From NCBI GenBank assembly GCA_025800125.1, contig JAOXSF010000124.1, positions 1 through 38,876 of the forward strand: a DNA stretch of 38,876 nt, written 5' to 3'. Within the stretch, counting starts at the first letter, position 1. The number at the start of each line of letters is the position of its first letter. Under the pieces are notes generated by a model, which saw nothing but the letters and a program-made list of their open reading frames with translations, was not told the DNA's origin and did not search any database. The stretch is from Marinobacterium sp. Lineage in GTDB: Bacteria > Pseudomonadota > Gammaproteobacteria > Pseudomonadales > Balneatricaceae. Positions 23,932 to 33,242 of the stretch are shown piece by piece. The position numbers and the translations under genes were made by a program.

Positions 23932-25356
23932 ATGACAACCATGAACACCCAGGTTCTCTCTACACTGCCCGTTGCTTCAATCGCTTCCGCCCGTACCAAT
24001 CAGATTCAAACCAAGCCGATGCCGGTTGATACATCGCTGGTAGAGCCTGCTCTGGTCGATCCGTTACCAGCAGGGCCAATACCGACAGAACCAATGCCTG
24101 TTCTGCCAGTAGAACCGACCAGTAACCCGGCTGCTGATGCTATCTGGAAACAGCTGGATGCTATCTTTGGTACCGCTAAAGAACTGACAGCAGATGAACA
24201 GAAACAGGTAGATGCAATTGATGAAAAACTGCAGGCTTTGTACGAAAAAGAGATCGACTTTGACAATGAAGCACAGCTCAAAGCCTGGAATGCAGAGATT
24301 GAAGGCCTGCATAAAGAGTTGAACAGCCTGTATGGCGTACGCACCTACGAAGACCTGAGCGAAGCTGAACAGAAACAGGTAGATGATCTATACGGCCAGC
24401 TGGATAACATCCTGAACCCGAATGCCGCGCAGGAAAAAGCACTGTATGCCCAGCTGGATGAAATTTTTGGTACACCAAAAACGTTGACCGAAGCCGAACA
24501 ACAACAGGCCGAGGCACTGCATGAACAGATCAATAGCATCTATGAAGCTGCCGCCCAAAAAGCGCAGCAGGCACAGCAAGAAAACGGGATAGATGATGAC
24601 GTTATAAGCTTTATGGGCTTTCAGCTATCTGCTGAAGACCAGAAAAAGGTTGATACATTGTCAACCCAACTGGACGAATTGTACGGTGTTCGCAGTTACG
24701 ACAGCCTGACTGAAGCTGAACAGAAACAGGTTGACAACATCTATGCGCAACTGGACAACCTGCATATACCGACCGAGCCCATGATTGAACCGGTTATGGA
24801 TCAGGAAACCACCGACCTCTACGCCCAGCTGGACAAAATTTTTGGTATTGCGAAAACGCTGACGGAAGCAGAACAGAAACAGGTTGACGCCCTGGATGAG
24901 CAAATCAGCGCGCTATTTGATGAAAACGGCGAACTGAAAGCAGGTCAGGAAGAAACACTGACATCCCTGTATAACCAGATTGACACACTGTTTGGCGTAC
25001 GCAGCTACGACAACCTGAGCAGCGAAGAACAGAAAAAAGTCGATGAAATTTTTGCTCGACTGGCTGAAAAACAGAACGAACTGTATAACGCCGAAGAACT
25101 GGCTGACAGTGCATTCAGTAACGACAGCCTGCTGGATGACGCACCGTTTACCAATGACGGTCGCGACATGACAGAAGCCGATGGTGAGAATGACTGGAAT
25201 AATGATAGTTGGCAGATGATCGATTGGAGCACAGACGGTCAGGACAGCTATCCAGGTACGGACTTCAACTTGCAGGTTGAACCGGTAGAGGCAGGTGAAG
25301 ACCTGTCCATGACAGGTCAGATAGAGTTTACGCCAGAAATGTCTTTCTGGTTCTAA
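23932..25356 (+). CDS. Repeat protein of three alternating A-B helical units, unknown function
   Basis: A 474-residue acidic protein without Cys. After a Pro-rich N-terminus (about 28-63, with PxP and EP pairs) there are three A units around IFGTAKELTADEQKQVD (IFG at 78, 178, 303) alternating with three B units around LYGVRSYDSLTEAEQKQVD (GVR near 135, 252, 355). Each is predicted helical with heptad-like Leu/Tyr spacing, so the middle is probably a coiled-coil or spectrin-like rod. A polar Asp/Asn/Trp-rich tail follows, ending MSFWF. There is no convincing signal peptide; a start at 23941 is equally possible. A strong terminator follows. The C-terminal aromatic end is unusual for a cytosolic protein. 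No family is recognised. Confidence 0.75.
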   Translation: MTTMNTQVLSTLPVASIASARTNQIQTKPMPVDTSLVEPALVDPLPAGPIPTEPMPVLPVEPTSNPAADAIWKQLDAIFGTAKELTADEQKQVDAIDEKLQALYEKEIDFDNEAQLKAWNAEIEGLHKELNSLYGVRTYEDLSEAEQKQVDDLYGQLDNILNPNAAQEKALYAQLDEIFGTPKTLTEAEQQQAEALHEQINSIYEAAAQKAQQAQQENGIDDDVISFMGFQLSAEDQKKVDTLSTQLDELYGVRSYDSLTEAEQKQVDNIYAQLDNLHIPTEPMIEPVMDQETTDLYAQLDKIFGIAKTLTEAEQKQVDALDEQISALFDENGELKAGQEETLTSLYNQIDTLFGVRSYDNLSSEEQKKVDEIFARLAEKQNELYNAEELADSAFSNDSLLDDAPFTNDGRDMTEADGENDWNNDSWQMIDWSTDGQDSYPGTDFNLQVEPVEAGEDLSMTGQIEFTPEMSFWF

Positions 25357-25370
25357 TCTGACAGTCTTTT

Positions 25371-25399
25371 GCCCCGTTATCTATATAGCGGGGCTTTTT
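25371..25399 (+). terminator. Strong rho-independent terminator
   Basis: A 10-bp stem (GCCCCGTTAT / ATAGCGGGGC, one G-T pair) with a 4-base loop is followed by five T, 15 bases past the repeat-protein stop. It marks the end of the two-component cassette. Confidence 0.9.
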
Positions 25400-25441
25400 A
25401 CCCTGCGTTTCCTGCCAGATTATTCATACCGTCTGGTTATG

Positions 25442-25473
25442 TATAGCCTTTCACCACTATAGCCTTTCACCAC
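25442..25473. repeat. Exact 16-bp tandem duplication
   Basis: TATAGCCTTTCACCAC occurs twice in direct succession (25442-25457, 25458-25473), and a partial third TAGCCT follows. It lies in the 217-base gap between the terminator and katG. Confidence 0.9.
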
Positions 25474-25514
25474 ACCTGATAGCCTGATGCTATGACCACC
25501 ATAGCAAAGGCTGA

Positions 25515-27913
<2,399 letters not shown>

Positions 27914-27932
<19 letters not shown>

Positions 27933-27957
27933 AAAACAGGTGTCTGACAAACAGAAA
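27914..27957. repeat. 22-bp direct duplication at the katG stop
   Basis: Two 22-bp copies lie end to end (27914-27935, 27936-27957) and agree at 19 of 22 places. Both contain TCTGACAAA. The first holds the katG stop codon; the second is non-coding. Confidence 0.85.
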
Positions 27958-28010
27958 GAAGATGTAAAACAAGAACGTTGAGGAAAGATAAGGAGAATAT
28001 AACAAAAACT

Positions 28011-28122
28011 GGGGGCAGCCCCACCAGCCACATCCCGGCACACACGACCACCGCTGTGGCTGCTCCCTTCCGGGCCTGACCAGGTTCACGGCTTAGTGTT
28101 GCGAGAGGACCAGCAGGACTAC
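28011..28122 (-). ncRNA. ffs: 4.5S RNA of the signal recognition particle (small bacterial SRP RNA)
   Basis: On the minus strand the conserved apical loop reads GGTCAGGCCCGGAAGGGAGC followed by AGCCA, the Ffh-binding core. It is flanked by TCTCGCAACAC on the 5' side and GTGTGCCGGGATGTGGCTGG on the 3' side, as in E. coli 4.5S RNA. The stem closes with GGGGCTGCCCC and a T-rich stretch (AGTTTTTG) follows near 28005, a likely terminator. The ends are estimated to within a few bases. With Ffh it targets nascent membrane proteins to FtsY and SecYEG. Short open frames over this locus are not genes. Confidence 0.95.
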
Positions 28123-28315
28123 CATAACGGCAATACTGGAGTTCCAGTACCGTTCGTGCTTTGCAGCGACGAACAGGCGGCTATACTAACAGCCTTCTGC
28201 CTTATTGCAAGTGCTGTGCTGAAATTTGTTACGGAAAACAGATAGATAGCCACCACCTACTGGCCAGGCAAGCTGATATTGCTGCCAGGCATCGGAGGGA
28301 AATAAACCATGGTGA

Positions 28316-29611
28316 TCAGATCACTTCACCCTGAGGCCGCAGAAAGTTTTCAGCATCAATATCGAAATCATCCTGTTCATCCGGGCTGTCATGCGGCTCG
28401 GCTTGCGGGAATTTCACCCGCTCTGCCAACTGGCTGACAATATGCTCAGCAATTGGCAATGAAGAGGTTGCAGCCGGTGAAGGTGCATTACAAACTACCA
28501 GCGCCCGGTCGGTCTGTTCAAACAGGAAATCATCCACCAGTGAACCGTCGGCACGTACTGCCTGGGCACGGATACCGGCAGGGTATTCCTGCAAATCACC
28601 CAGCATCAGTTGTGGGCAGTATTTACTCACACGGGACAGATAACCACGTTTACTCAATGAATCACGCAGCTCATTCAGGCTGGCCCCCAGATGACGGAAA
28701 ACCAATTTACGCAACCCGGCATAACGAAGCATGGCAACAGTTTCTTTAAGGCTGAAAGCACCACGGGTGTAACCTTCGCGCTTAAAGGACAGTACCGCAT
28801 TCGGGCCAACGGTAACGCTGCCATCAATCATACGGGTCAGGTGTACACCAAGGAAAGGTAGCGCAGGGTCCGGAATCGGGTAGATCAGGTGGTTCACAAT
28901 ACGATTGTGCTGTTCGGCCAGACGGTAGTACTCACCACGAAACGGGATAATACGAAATTGCGGCTTTGTACCCAGCATGGTGACCATATGGTCAGATTGC
29001 AGCCCGGCACAGGCGACCATATAACGGGCCTGGAAGCGGTCACTGGCACAGTAAGCAGTGATGCGATCCTGAAATGTCTCCAGCGATTGCACCGGCATGT
29101 TGTAACGAATTTCACCGCCCGCAGCCTCAAACAGCTCAGCCATTTTACGGCAGATACGGCCATAATCGACGATACCGGTGGAAGGTACAAAAATCGCACC
29201 CAGGCCGTTGATATTGGGCTCACGCACCTGTAATTGTGCCTGGTCCAGCACCTCAATTTCCAGCTCGTTTTCAGCACAACGAGCAACCAGCGCCTGCATT
29301 CGTTGCAGCTCAGATTCTGTGGTCGCTACCAACAGTTTGCCACAATTATCGTATGGGAGGCTGTGCTGATCACAGAAAGCCCGAATCGCCCGATTACCCG
29401 CTTTACAGAACCGGGCCTTCAGACTGCCCGGAGTGTAATAAACTCCGGCATGGATGACCCCTGAATTACGACCCGTCTGATGCAACGCAGGCGCTTCTTC
29501 TTTCTCCAGCAGTATGACAGAGCGTTCCGGATAACGTTTTTGCAGCTCCAACGCCGACGCCAGACCGAGAATCCCTCCGCCAATCACCATAAAGTCATAA
29601 ATCGGTCTCAT
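28316..29611 (-). CDS. lhgO: L-2-hydroxyglutarate oxidase (dehydrogenase)
   Basis: The 431-residue FAD enzyme has the dinucleotide motif VIGGGILGLASALEL at residues 9-23 and the LhgO signature HQTGRNSGVIHAGVYYTPGSLKA near 44-66. It also has GLGAIFVPSTGIVDYG and the late RAQAVRADGSLVDDF...VVCNAPSPAATSSLPI, close to E. coli LhgO (YgaF). It oxidises L-2-hydroxyglutarate to 2-oxoglutarate and passes electrons to the membrane quinone pool. The C-terminal 25 residues are acidic and extra. AGGAG lies 10 bases before the ATG. It stands alone between ffs and trmH on the same strand. Confidence 0.92.
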   Translation of the reverse strand: MRPIYDFMVIGGGILGLASALELQKRYPERSVILLEKEEAPALHQTGRNSGVIHAGVYYTPGSLKARFCKAGNRAIRAFCDQHSLPYDNCGKLLVATTESELQRMQALVARCAENELEIEVLDQAQLQVREPNINGLGAIFVPSTGIVDYGRICRKMAELFEAAGGEIRYNMPVQSLETFQDRITAYCASDRFQARYMVACAGLQSDHMVTMLGTKPQFRIIPFRGEYYRLAEQHNRIVNHLIYPIPDPALPFLGVHLTRMIDGSVTVGPNAVLSFKREGYTRGAFSLKETVAMLRYAGLRKLVFRHLGASLNELRDSLSKRGYLSRVSKYCPQLMLGDLQEYPAGIRAQAVRADGSLVDDFLFEQTDRALVVCNAPSPAATSSLPIAEHIVSQLAERVKFPQAEPHDSPDEQDDFDIDAENFLRPQGEVI

Positions 29612-29746
29612 ATGCTGTGCGCTCCTGTCTGTGTACGACCGGCCAGACCAACATCTGACCAGGTCAGGGCCTGAATTCCATCAGGGCCAGTTATATCGCT
29701 GCTGCAAACGAAGCAGTATACCCTATTCCCGCAGCGGAACTGGCTC

Positions 29747-30445
29747 TTACCACCGCTGCCGAGGTGCAGTTCCCTGCTGTACCAGACGATTCCAACCCGG
29801 AGCATCGATCATCTCGCCATCCAGATCATAGGGCGGGTAAGCCAGATTCCGCTCCCGGCAGAACTGCACCAACTTTTCATGGCCCCATTCAAACAGTTTG
29901 CGGGCGCGCTCCTGATCAGATAATCGAGGCTGTTCATACAACCCCGCCTGCATCCGCTGCTGCTGCGCCTCCACCAGAATAATGCCTGCTGCCGTAGAGA
30001 CATTGAGCGAACCGACCATCCCCATCATTGGAATCAGAATATGCTCATCAGCCTGTTCTGCTGCCTGGTCAGACACACCGTATTTCTCCGCACCCATCAG
30101 AATGGCGCAGGGCAAGGTATAGTCAACCTGTCGATAATCCACCGCTCGCGGTGAAAAATGCGCAGCGTAGATCTGCATGCCCTGCTCACGTACCGTACTG
30201 ATAGCACCACTGAAACTGTCATGATTCACCGTTTCTACCCAACGATCAGAGCCCTGAGTCGTGCCCCGAAAGCGGTAACCCTCCTTGGGCGCTATACAGT
30301 GAATCCGGTGGATACCAACCGCATCAGCATTACGCACCAACGCAGCAACATTACGGGGTTTATGTACCTGGTCAGCGATCAGGGTCAGGTCAGGCTGGCG
30401 GCGATTCAATACAGCGGTCAGTTTTGCTTTACGTTCTGGGGTCAT
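29747..30445 (-). CDS. trmH: tRNA (guanosine(18)-2'-O)-methyltransferase
   Basis: The product has 232 residues from the ATG at 30445, which has GGAG 8 bases upstream and gives the usual TrmH length (about 229). An open frame continues about 150 codons further upstream but has no family resemblance. SPOUT-fold motifs are present: motif 1 NVAALVRNADAVGIHRIH, motif 2 LPCAILMGAEKYGVSD and motif 3 IPMMGMVGSLNVSTAAGIIL, which form the trefoil-knot SAM site. It methylates the ribose of G18 in the D-loop of tRNA. The C-terminal helix RKLFEWGHEKLVQFCRERNL is typical of the family. Confidence 0.95.
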   Translation of the reverse strand: MTPERKAKLTAVLNRRQPDLTLIADQVHKPRNVAALVRNADAVGIHRIHCIAPKEGYRFRGTTQGSDRWVETVNHDSFSGAISTVREQGMQIYAAHFSPRAVDYRQVDYTLPCAILMGAEKYGVSDQAAEQADEHILIPMMGMVGSLNVSTAAGIILVEAQQQRMQAGLYEQPRLSDQERARKLFEWGHEKLVQFCRERNLAYPPYDLDGEMIDAPGWNRLVQQGTAPRQRW

Positions 30446-30640
30446 AGGTAGAGCTCCTTCAACAGCGGCGTAACTTATCAGCTTCACCGTTTCTGTCCAA
30501 CCGACCGCTATGACATAATACGCTCCCGCTTCGCAGTGAAGCGGCCAGACACTAACTGCAGGACGCGGTTTTCTGTTGCACGGAAATGGCCAGCGCGCTA
30601 CCCGTGGCGGAACAGCGCCTGCTCTGATCGGTGACACACC

Positions 30641-31510
30641 ATGAACACAGAAAAGCAAATTATCGCCTACCAGGGAGAACCTGGTGCTTACTCTCACCTC
30701 TCCTGCGTGCACGCACACCCGGAGATGGAAGCTGTTGCCTGCGAAACCTTTTCTGATGCGATGTTTATGGTCGAGCGTGGCGAAGCCACGCTCGCAATGA
30801 TCCCACTGGAAAACTCTACAGCAGGGCGTGTAGAAGAGATTTATCGACTGATTCCGAAAACCCGACTGCACATTGTGGGCGAGCACTACGAACCGGTAAA
30901 CCACTGCCTTCTCGCTCTGCCTGGCGTCAGCACAACTGAACTGAAAACCGTGTCCTCACATCCTCAGGCATTGGCGCAATGCGATGGCCATCTGCGTGAG
31001 TTAGGTTTGAAACCGGTAGCAGCACTGGATACGGCCGGTTCTGCCAATGCCCTGCTGACCCGTGGAAACCGCAGCCATGGTGCTATTGCATCCAGCCTTG
31101 CTGCCGAGCTGTACGGGCTGGATATTCTGCAGGAAAACTTCCAGGACAAATCCGGCAACACCACCCACTTTATCAAGCTGGCCCGCGACAGCCATATGCC
31201 GGAACGCACCCAGGGTACAAAATTTATCACCACACTGCTGTTTACTGTGCGCAATATACCGGCTGCGCTGTACAAAGCACTGGGAGGGTTCTCAACCAAC
31301 GGCCTGAATATGGTGAAACTGGAAAGCTATATGGCATCTGACACAATGACAGTTTCCAGTTTCCATCTGGATGTGGAAGGCCATCCGCACGATAAGAACA
31401 TGCGTCACGCACTACAGGAGCTGGAGTTTTTCACCAGCGAGTTACGTAATATGGGCACCTATCCGGCACACCCATTCCGTGACCGTGCCGACCTGATTCT
31501 GGAAGACTGA
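30641..31510 (+). CDS. pheA: Monofunctional prephenate dehydratase with ACT domain
   Basis: The 289-residue enzyme has the catalytic PDT domain: IAYQGEPGAYSHLSC at residues 8-22, LAMIPLENSTAGRVEEIY near 52-69, SSHPQALAQC and SGNTTHFIKL, where the usual TRF catalytic motif reads THF. A C-terminal ACT domain (FTVRNIPAALYKALGGFSTN and KLESY) would bind Phe for feedback control. It converts prephenate to phenylpyruvate. Gammaproteobacteria usually make a bifunctional chorismate mutase-PDT; this one has no mutase domain and reads like the alphaproteobacterial stand-alone type. The ribosome site is weak. It is divergent from trmH. Confidence 0.9.
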   Translation: MNTEKQIIAYQGEPGAYSHLSCVHAHPEMEAVACETFSDAMFMVERGEATLAMIPLENSTAGRVEEIYRLIPKTRLHIVGEHYEPVNHCLLALPGVSTTELKTVSSHPQALAQCDGHLRELGLKPVAALDTAGSANALLTRGNRSHGAIASSLAAELYGLDILQENFQDKSGNTTHFIKLARDSHMPERTQGTKFITTLLFTVRNIPAALYKALGGFSTNGLNMVKLESYMASDTMTVSSFHLDVEGHPHDKNMRHALQELEFFTSELRNMGTYPAHPFRDRADLILED

Positions 31511-31929
31511 TTCATACAAAGCGGTATCCCTGAGCGACAGCAGTTTCATGCTGTCGCCTCTTTCCTCGCTTATTTCTCACCCTTCACCTATCGACAGATG
31601 CTATTCACCCGGAACAGACAGCGGCGTGACGACTCCTCGCTCTGTCAGGCGAGGCTGCCAATGTCTGAGGCAGCAGCCAATAGCAGACTAATCTTTTTAC
31701 AACGGCACGATGCCACCGAAGCAGCACAGAGTACCTGTATTAACAGAGCGTCTGTATTAATCACCATTAAGCATTTGTCAGATTTGCTGCATCCGCACAA
31801 ACAAAAAACATATCCAGCAGGAATAACAAAAAGCTGATATAAGCTCGAATTAAGTCAGAATATAAGCTTTCTAGTCTGGAAATTCTGTATTAACACGGCA
31901 AACGGTACAATCACAACGAAAGTATTATT
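31511..31929. other. Non-coding stretch after pheA
   Basis: About 420 bases hold a hairpin near the pheA stop and otherwise only a 79-codon open frame (31598-31837) with no ribosome site and no recognisable sequence. The stretch grows AT-rich toward the candidate small-RNA promoter. Confidence 0.5.
31534..31557 (+). terminator. Hairpin after pheA
   Basis: A perfect 9-bp stem (GCGACAGCA / TGCTGTCGC) with a 6-base loop is followed by CTCTTTCC. The short pyrimidine tail makes it a moderate terminator, 23 bases past the pheA stop. Confidence 0.6.
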
Positions 31930-31957
31930 TTGCACCGCACAAAAAATCTGCCATACT
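31930..31957 (+). promoter_or_regulatory. Possible sigma70 promoter of the candidate small RNA
   Basis: TTGCAC (31930-31935) and CATACT (31952-31957) are separated by 16 bases. Each is an imperfect match to the consensus hexamers. Confidence 0.35.
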
Positions 31958-31963
31958 GGTTCT

Positions 31964-32085
31964 GCGTTTGACACTCCCGGTCATCCTATGACTGCTGACG
32001 GAATGACAGCCGCATCCCTTTTTTAACTCTGGCCACTCTTAGAGTTAACGTATTTTAGCCCTCCGCTTTGCGGAGGGTTTTTTTT
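31964..32085 (+). ncRNA. Candidate small RNA ending in a strong terminator
   Basis: A strong terminator at 32059-32085 has no gene ending in front of it: pheA stops 550 bases earlier and has its own hairpin. A plausible promoter lies at 31930-31957. The transcript of about 120 bases would contain a small hairpin (GTCAT-CCT-ATGAC), a TTAACTCT / AGAGTTAA stem (32023-32030, 32041-32048) and a single-stranded ATTTTAG just before the terminator, a layout common in Hfq-bound RNAs. No reading frame with a ribosome site is inside. I cannot assign it to a known sRNA family; the 5' end is estimated. Confidence 0.45.
32059..32085 (+). terminator. Strong rho-independent terminator
   Basis: A perfect 8-bp stem CCCTCCGC / GCGGAGGG with a TTT loop is followed by eight T. 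Confidence 0.92.
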
Positions 32086-32163
32086 ATCTGCTAACCCGCA
32101 AGCAATGTGAACACAAGCAATCTAACCAAAGACAACCCAGCAGCAGATCAACAGCCTGACAGA

Positions 32164-32391
32164 TCAGAAGTCTTCGTCTGTCAGTTCAGTCAGAATCACG
32201 GTGCCACAAACCTTGCACTTTCCTTCGATGTATATCACACCTTTAAGCTCATATTCATGCGGCTCAACCATCCCTGAATTCACCTGCTGACAATTATCAC
32301 ACCAGGTCTGTTCAAGAAAGGCTTGCTGTTCATCTGCACCACGGCTAAAAAAATCACGTGGAGTACGTTCACCTTCAACATCTTCCATCAT
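32164..32391 (-). CDS. Small zinc-ribbon-like protein, unknown function
   Basis: The 75-residue product carries two Cys pairs, TWCDNCQQ near residue 31 and GKCKVCGT near 60, the spacing of a zinc ribbon. The N-terminal third is polar, and the tail is acidic (TELTDEDF). Two adjacent ATGs open the frame. It starts 19 bases after the pseudouridine synthase stop on the same strand, so it likely belongs to that transcript. Its role is unknown; small zinc ribbons often bind nucleic acid or ribosomal partners. Confidence 0.7.
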   Translation of the reverse strand: MMEDVEGERTPRDFFSRGADEQQAFLEQTWCDNCQQVNSGMVEPHEYELKGVIYIEGKCKVCGTVILTELTDEDF

Positions 32392-32410
32392 CGTTTACTC
32401 ACCAATCATC

Positions 32411-33097
32411 TCAGAGTGCGGGCCAGTTCAGGCTGAACGGGTCATCCGCAAGGGTTTCCAGTGTATTGCCAAACGCAGCCTCAATAAAAAGATCACCCTG
32501 GCGTGGCGGGCAAACAAAACACCACCGGCGTCCGTTCAAGGTAAAAGATAATGCCCATGCGTGCAGGAAAGTACGCTCAGGCTCAGGCGTCACAGCTTCA
32601 TGATAAAGCGGATCACCAATAATCGGCGCACCAATACTTTTCATTGCTACCCGCAGCTGATGGGTCTTGCCCGTGCGGGGTCGTAACAGGAACAAACGCC
32701 TGCCGGGGCTGACGCTATAACTGAAGAATTGCGTTACAGCCGGATTATGCCGGGTCTTGAGTAACTTCCAGCTGCCACGACGAGCTTTTTCCATATCCCC
32801 CTGAATCAAGCCCTGCTTCTTACGCGGCTTACGATCCGATATCGCCAGGTAATATTTCTCAACTGTACGCTCACGAAAAGCGGCTGACAGCTCAGAGGCT
32901 GACTGAGGGTGGCAGGCCAGCAACATTAATCCAGACGTTACTTTATCCAGCCGATGCACCGGCGATAACCCCGGGTTATCAAGATCCTGCTGTAGCTGCA
33001 TAACCAGTCCGGTATCAGCCTGGTCTTTGTGCACAGACACACCAGCCGCTTTATCAATCAGTACAAAATCTTCGTTCGCTTCTATTATCCGATACAT
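32411..33097 (-). CDS. RluA-family RNA pseudouridine synthase
   Basis: I start at 33097, where the fold begins (MYRIIEANEDFVLIDKAAGVSVHKD) behind a G-rich ribosome site; an earlier start at 33196 would add 33 unrelated residues. The product has 228 residues. The catalytic motif is HRLDKVTSGLMLLA with the nucleophilic Asp (about residue 52), and RPRTGKTHQLRVAMKSIGAPIIGDPLY is the usual C-terminal signature. No S4 domain is present, as in the short RluA-like TIGR01621-type enzymes. The RNA target cannot be told. It follows nahK by 145 bases on the same strand. Confidence 0.9.
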   Translation of the reverse strand: MYRIIEANEDFVLIDKAAGVSVHKDQADTGLVMQLQQDLDNPGLSPVHRLDKVTSGLMLLACHPQSASELSAAFRERTVEKYYLAISDRKPRKKQGLIQGDMEKARRGSWKLLKTRHNPAVTQFFSYSVSPGRRLFLLRPRTGKTHQLRVAMKSIGAPIIGDPLYHEAVTPEPERTFLHAWALSFTLNGRRWCFVCPPRQGDLFIEAAFGNTLETLADDPFSLNWPAL

Positions 33098-33242
33098 CGG
33101 CCCACCCTTTTTTGAGCCCGGCATGGTGGCGCAAAGTGCTATCGCTTTCAAGAATAAAGCTCGCAAGTAGCAGATGTTCAGACGCCCGGTTTCCATGTGC
33201 TATTAGCGCCCACACATCCACTTTTACAGCACCCGACCAGCC

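Noticed and set aside
30446-30904. N-terminal extension of TrmH by about 150 codons
   Set aside because: It has no family resemblance, while the ATG at 30445 has a good ribosome site and gives the normal length.
31598-31837. 79-codon rightward frame after pheA
   Set aside because: No ribosome site and no protein-like pattern.
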